Assembly (NCBI RefSeq): GCF_000620625.1
Contig: NZ_JIAW01000004.1
Span: forward strand, 343,223-407,222
From: Mycobacterium sp. URHB0044
GTDB taxonomy: Bacteria; Actinomycetota; Actinomycetes; Mycobacteriales; Mycobacteriaceae
Length of the DNA stretch: 64,000 nucleotides
Direction: 5' to 3'
Shown piece after piece: positions 61,773-64,000 of the stretch. Every line of letters begins with the position of its first letter. The stretch's first letter is position 1. The translations under genes and the position numbers were made by a program. The notes beneath the pieces are model-generated. The model saw only the letters and a program-made list of their open reading frames with translations. It was not told the origin of the DNA and ran no database searches.

Positions 61773-63131
61773 TCAGAACGGCACGCCAACGCGTTTACTG
61801 ACGCGGAAGACTTCGGTTTCTTCTGCCATCCCCTTGAGGTGCTGGGTGCCCAGACTGTCGAAACGCAGTCCCGAGCCCGCCGACAGATCACGAACGGTGC
61901 GACTCGCGAGGACCTCGTCGGCGTGCGCCATGCCTCCGATCCGCGCACCGACGTGGACCGCCATGCCGCTCCATTCGTCGCCGCGCCGCTCGCATTCGCC
62001 GATGTGCACGCCCACCCGTACGTGGATGCCGAGTCCGGCAAGGGTCGGCACGAGTTCCAGTCCGCAACGGGCGGCCTTGGTGGGCCCGTCGAAGAGCGCG
62101 AAGACGCCGTCACCGGTGTGTTTGGCGCGCCGCCCGCCGTACTTCGACAGCAATCTGTCGACGAGTCGGTCATGAGCGTCGAGCTCGTGGCGCCACTGTG
62201 CATCGCCGTGCGCGCTGAGCAGCTCCGTTGAGCTGACGATGTCGGTGAACATCACCGTCGCGAGCACCCGCTCGCCCGTCTCCTCGGATGATTGGCCGCA
62301 GACGAAGTCGAGTATGGCGGACGCCATCGCGTCGTCGAAGAGGCCGTGCGGCCCAGGCGGCAGTTCCTGGAATTCCGCGTCGGGGATGGCCGCTGCCAGT
62401 GCGGTGGCGGCCTCGACCGGGGCGACCAAATCACCCCGCCTGCCGAGGACGAGCGTCGGCGTGCGGATGGTCTGCAACACCGGACGAACGTCGATCTCCG
62501 CGAGGGCTTGGAACAGCATCGACGCCATCATCGGGCTCGCCGAGGCGCGCTGAATCCGGCCGTACATCTCGCGAAACCCTGGCACGTCGGCGATGGAACC
62601 GAAGAATGCTTCGGCCAAAGCGCCTTCGCCCCAATGGGTCTCGATGTCCTGGTGATACTCGGCTGCCTGGCCGGGATCGAAACCCCAAGGAAACTCCGGC
62701 AGTTCGGGAGTGAACCGAGGCAATGTTCCGTACAGCACCAGCGAGCGGACGCGCTGCGGATACGTCGCCGCGAACAGGATGCTCATCGGTCCGCCTTCGG
62801 ACACACCGAACAGCGAGGGGCAATCGGCTCCGGCCGCATCCATTACCGCGTGTAGGTCGTCCATGCGTTCGTCGAGCGGCGGAACACGTGTGACCGGATC
62901 GGAAAGGCCGGTACCGCGCTTGTCCCAAGCAACGAACCGGGTGCGCTGGGCAAGCTGCTCGAAGAACGTCGTGAACGGCAGGTCGGGGTCCACCAGCATG
63001 TCGACATTGCTGATCCAGCCGGGAACCCACACCAACGTCGGGTCTTGATCACCCAGCACGCGATATGCGAGGCGAACGGCCCCGTTCCGCGCGTAGTGCA
63101 CTCCCCCGTCGATCACATGACCATCGTGCAC
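61773..63131 (-). CDS. Alpha/beta-hydrolase - class III adenylate cyclase fusion
   Basis: A 452-residue protein. Residues about 15-275 are an alpha/beta-hydrolase domain with nucleophile serine in FGVSEGGP and histidine in PPGPHGLF. Residues about 285-450 are a class III nucleotide cyclase with metal aspartates in VMFTDIVSSTE and KHTGDGVFALFDGP. The layout matches M. tuberculosis Rv1900c (LipJ), an active adenylate cyclase. GTG 63131 is listed; a GTG at 63116 is possible. It makes cAMP while sensing or cleaving a small ester or lipid. The gene lies beside R2lox, whose promoter holds a CRP site. Confidence 0.88.
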   Translation of the reverse strand: MHDGHVIDGGVHYARNGAVRLAYRVLGDQDPTLVWVPGWISNVDMLVDPDLPFTTFFEQLAQRTRFVAWDKRGTGLSDPVTRVPPLDERMDDLHAVMDAAGADCPSLFGVSEGGPMSILFAATYPQRVRSLVLYGTLPRFTPELPEFPWGFDPGQAAEYHQDIETHWGEGALAEAFFGSIADVPGFREMYGRIQRASASPMMASMLFQALAEIDVRPVLQTIRTPTLVLGRRGDLVAPVEAATALAAAIPDAEFQELPPGPHGLFDDAMASAILDFVCGQSSEETGERVLATVMFTDIVSSTELLSAHGDAQWRHELDAHDRLVDRLLSKYGGRRAKHTGDGVFALFDGPTKAARCGLELVPTLAGLGIHVRVGVHIGECERRGDEWSGMAVHVGARIGGMAHADEVLASRTVRDLSAGSGLRFDSLGTQHLKGMAEETEVFRVSKRVGVPF

Positions 63132-63191
63132 CCGCCGGTCGGCTCTACACGTGCGTTTTCGTCGAGCCGACTTCGTGCGCGACCTACGACC

Positions 63192-63623
63192 TCAGCCGAG
63201 GGCGAACAACTCGAGCTGGATGTTGTCGGGATCGCGGAAGACGACCGTGGCGAAGGCGAACGGCTCGGCCACCTCCCTGATGCCGGAGTGTGCGATGCCG
63301 AGCTGGTCCAGCCGGGTGGTCCACGCCTCCAGCTCGTCGCGTGTGGCCACGTTGAAGGCCACGTGGTCCAGCCCGGTGCGGGCCTCGTCGAACTGCCGTC
63401 CGTCGTTGCCGGTATTGGTGTGCAGGCCGATGACGACACCCGAACGCGGCTCGATGAGCAACTCGGCGTAGCCCGTGTCCTCGCATTCGTAGTGCGGAAA
63501 CGCCGTCGGGACGCGGTTCGCGCCCAGTAGCCGTTCGTACCAGCCAACGCTGGCCTCGAGGTCGGTCACGGTGATGGAAATGTGGTGTATCCCGGCGATG
63601 CCGGGAACGGCGACCTCGGACAT
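63192..63623 (-). CDS. VOC (glyoxalase/dioxygenase fold) protein
   Basis: A 143-residue protein of the vicinal-oxygen-chelate fold. Two beta-alpha-beta-beta-beta modules are visible: IHHISITVTDLEASVGWYER with ligand His, and GLDHVAFNVATRDELEAWTT with its His, ending in FRDPDNIQLELFA, whose Glu is the third metal ligand. The ATG at 63623 lies five bases after the MmpL stop; the open frame further upstream overlaps mmpL. It could be a lyase, dioxygenase or thiol transferase; nothing selects among these. Coupling to MmpL suggests a shared transcript. Confidence 0.87.
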   Translation of the reverse strand: MSEVAVPGIAGIHHISITVTDLEASVGWYERLLGANRVPTAFPHYECEDTGYAELLIEPRSGVVIGLHTNTGNDGRQFDEARTGLDHVAFNVATRDELEAWTTRLDQLGIAHSGIREVAEPFAFATVVFRDPDNIQLELFALG

Positions 63624-63628
63624 GCCCG

Positions 63629-64000
63629 TCAACTTCCCGTCGGAATCGGTGCGGTGGTCGGCTCGGGCCGGATTGCCGCGAGCCGCCGCCGTGATGCGGG
63701 GGTTCGAATGACTTGCGGCCACCAGAACCAACGTCCGAGTAATGCTGCGATCGCCGGCGTCATGAACGACCGCACGATCAGGGTGTCGAAGAGCAGCCCC
63801 AACGCGATGGTGCTGCCGACCTGGGCGATGCTGCGCAGGTCGCCGAACATGAACGATCCCATGGTGGCCGCGAACACCAGACCCGCCGAGGTCACCACCG
63901 AACCCGAACCGGCCATGGCACGGATGATGCCGGTCTTGAGGCCGTGGTGCAGCTCCTCCTTGAACCGGGACACCAGCAGCAGGTTGTAATCGGATCCCAC
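63629..64000 (-). CDS. MmpL-family RND lipid transporter, C-terminal part (cut by window edge)
   Basis: The last 123 residues of an MmpL/RND protein; the gene continues beyond the right edge. The conserved [54 protein letters not shown] and GRWFWWP segments cover the last membrane helices and the proton-relay tyrosine of the DY pair. MmpL proteins carry lipids or siderophores across the inner membrane. The cytoplasmic tail is short and Arg-rich. The particular MmpL cannot be determined from this part. Confidence 0.93.
   Translation of the reverse strand: MGSDYNLLLVSRFKEELHHGLKTGIIRAMAGSGSVVTSAGLVFAATMGSFMFGDLRSIAQVGSTIALGLLFDTLIVRSFMTPAIAALLGRWFWWPQVIRTPASRRRLAAIRPEPTTAPIPTGS

Overview
The window is high-GC DNA from a mycobacterium, most likely a fast-growing environmental Mycolicibacterium. 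The evidence is: an MmpL C-terminus at the right edge; an R2lox protein keeping every family ligand; the pgm - crcB - crcB - DUF190 block; a small secreted Pro-rich protein; a hydrolase-adenylate cyclase fusion; many GTG starts; 4-base start/stop overlaps. It is dominated by catabolic cassettes, each beside its own regulator.

Layout. 0.1-4.4 kb: LacI regulator, a lone sugar-ABC ATPase, a zinc alcohol dehydrogenase and a KduD-like SDR, with three copies of one LacI-type operator. 4.4-9.6 kb: a PatB/MalY lyase, then a LysR regulator divergent from a CitMHS transporter and two AtuA-type proteins. 9.8-10.9 kb: a membrane diguanylate cyclase. 10.9-21.8 kb: the most distinctive locus. A leftward operon encodes an APC permease, cytochrome P450, CxxHxxC ferredoxin, ferredoxin reductase, glutamine-synthetase-like ligase, a signal-less solute-binding-fold protein, a PuuD hydrolase and an aldehyde dehydrogenase. 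It diverges from a GntR regulator, a soluble Cache protein and a second PuuD. It resembles the mycobacterial pip/mor cyclic-amine clusters merged with the gamma-glutamyl polyamine (Puu) route. 21.8-24.1 kb: PfkB kinase and class II aldolase divergent from a TetR gene, with a perfect inverted repeat between them.

24.1-33.1 kb: an NDH-2-like oxidoreductase, a Tat-type GH5-like glycosidase, a small membrane protein, RtcB, an MpaB/Lcp-type oxygenase, a LysR gene divergent from two tandem SDRs, and an alpha/beta hydrolase lacking its nucleophile serine. 33.1-38.7 kb: an accessory island against a tRNA-Ala(GGC) gene. It holds two 97% identical nucleotidyltransferase genes around a GH13 enzyme, and a truncated ADP-ribosyltransferase that looks like a phage remnant.

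38.8-44.9 kb: MFS exporter, phosphoglucomutase, paired CrcB fluoride channels, a triple-DUF190 protein and small conserved proteins, one of 59 residues. 45.0-50.7 kb: IclR regulator divergent from glpF-dhaK-dhaL-dhaM. DhaM is a whole PTS relay (EIIA-HPr-EI) in one chain, so the operon takes up glycerol or dihydroxyacetone and phosphorylates dihydroxyacetone with PEP. 50.7-54.6 kb: SxxK serine hydrolase with divergent TetR, a secreted protein, and a Cys/Met-rich DUF1326-DUF2182 pair. 54.6-58.7 kb: nagA, nagB and crr divergent from nagE, the N-acetylglucosamine PTS route. 58.8-64 kb: a COG0523 GTPase, a DUF808 membrane protein, R2lox behind a leaderless promoter containing a textbook CRP site, a cyclase fusion, a VOC protein and the MmpL fragment.

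No CRISPR array, complete insertion sequence or rRNA was seen. No gene-free stretch exceeds 300 bases; the longest are 1193-1485 and 33143-33402.
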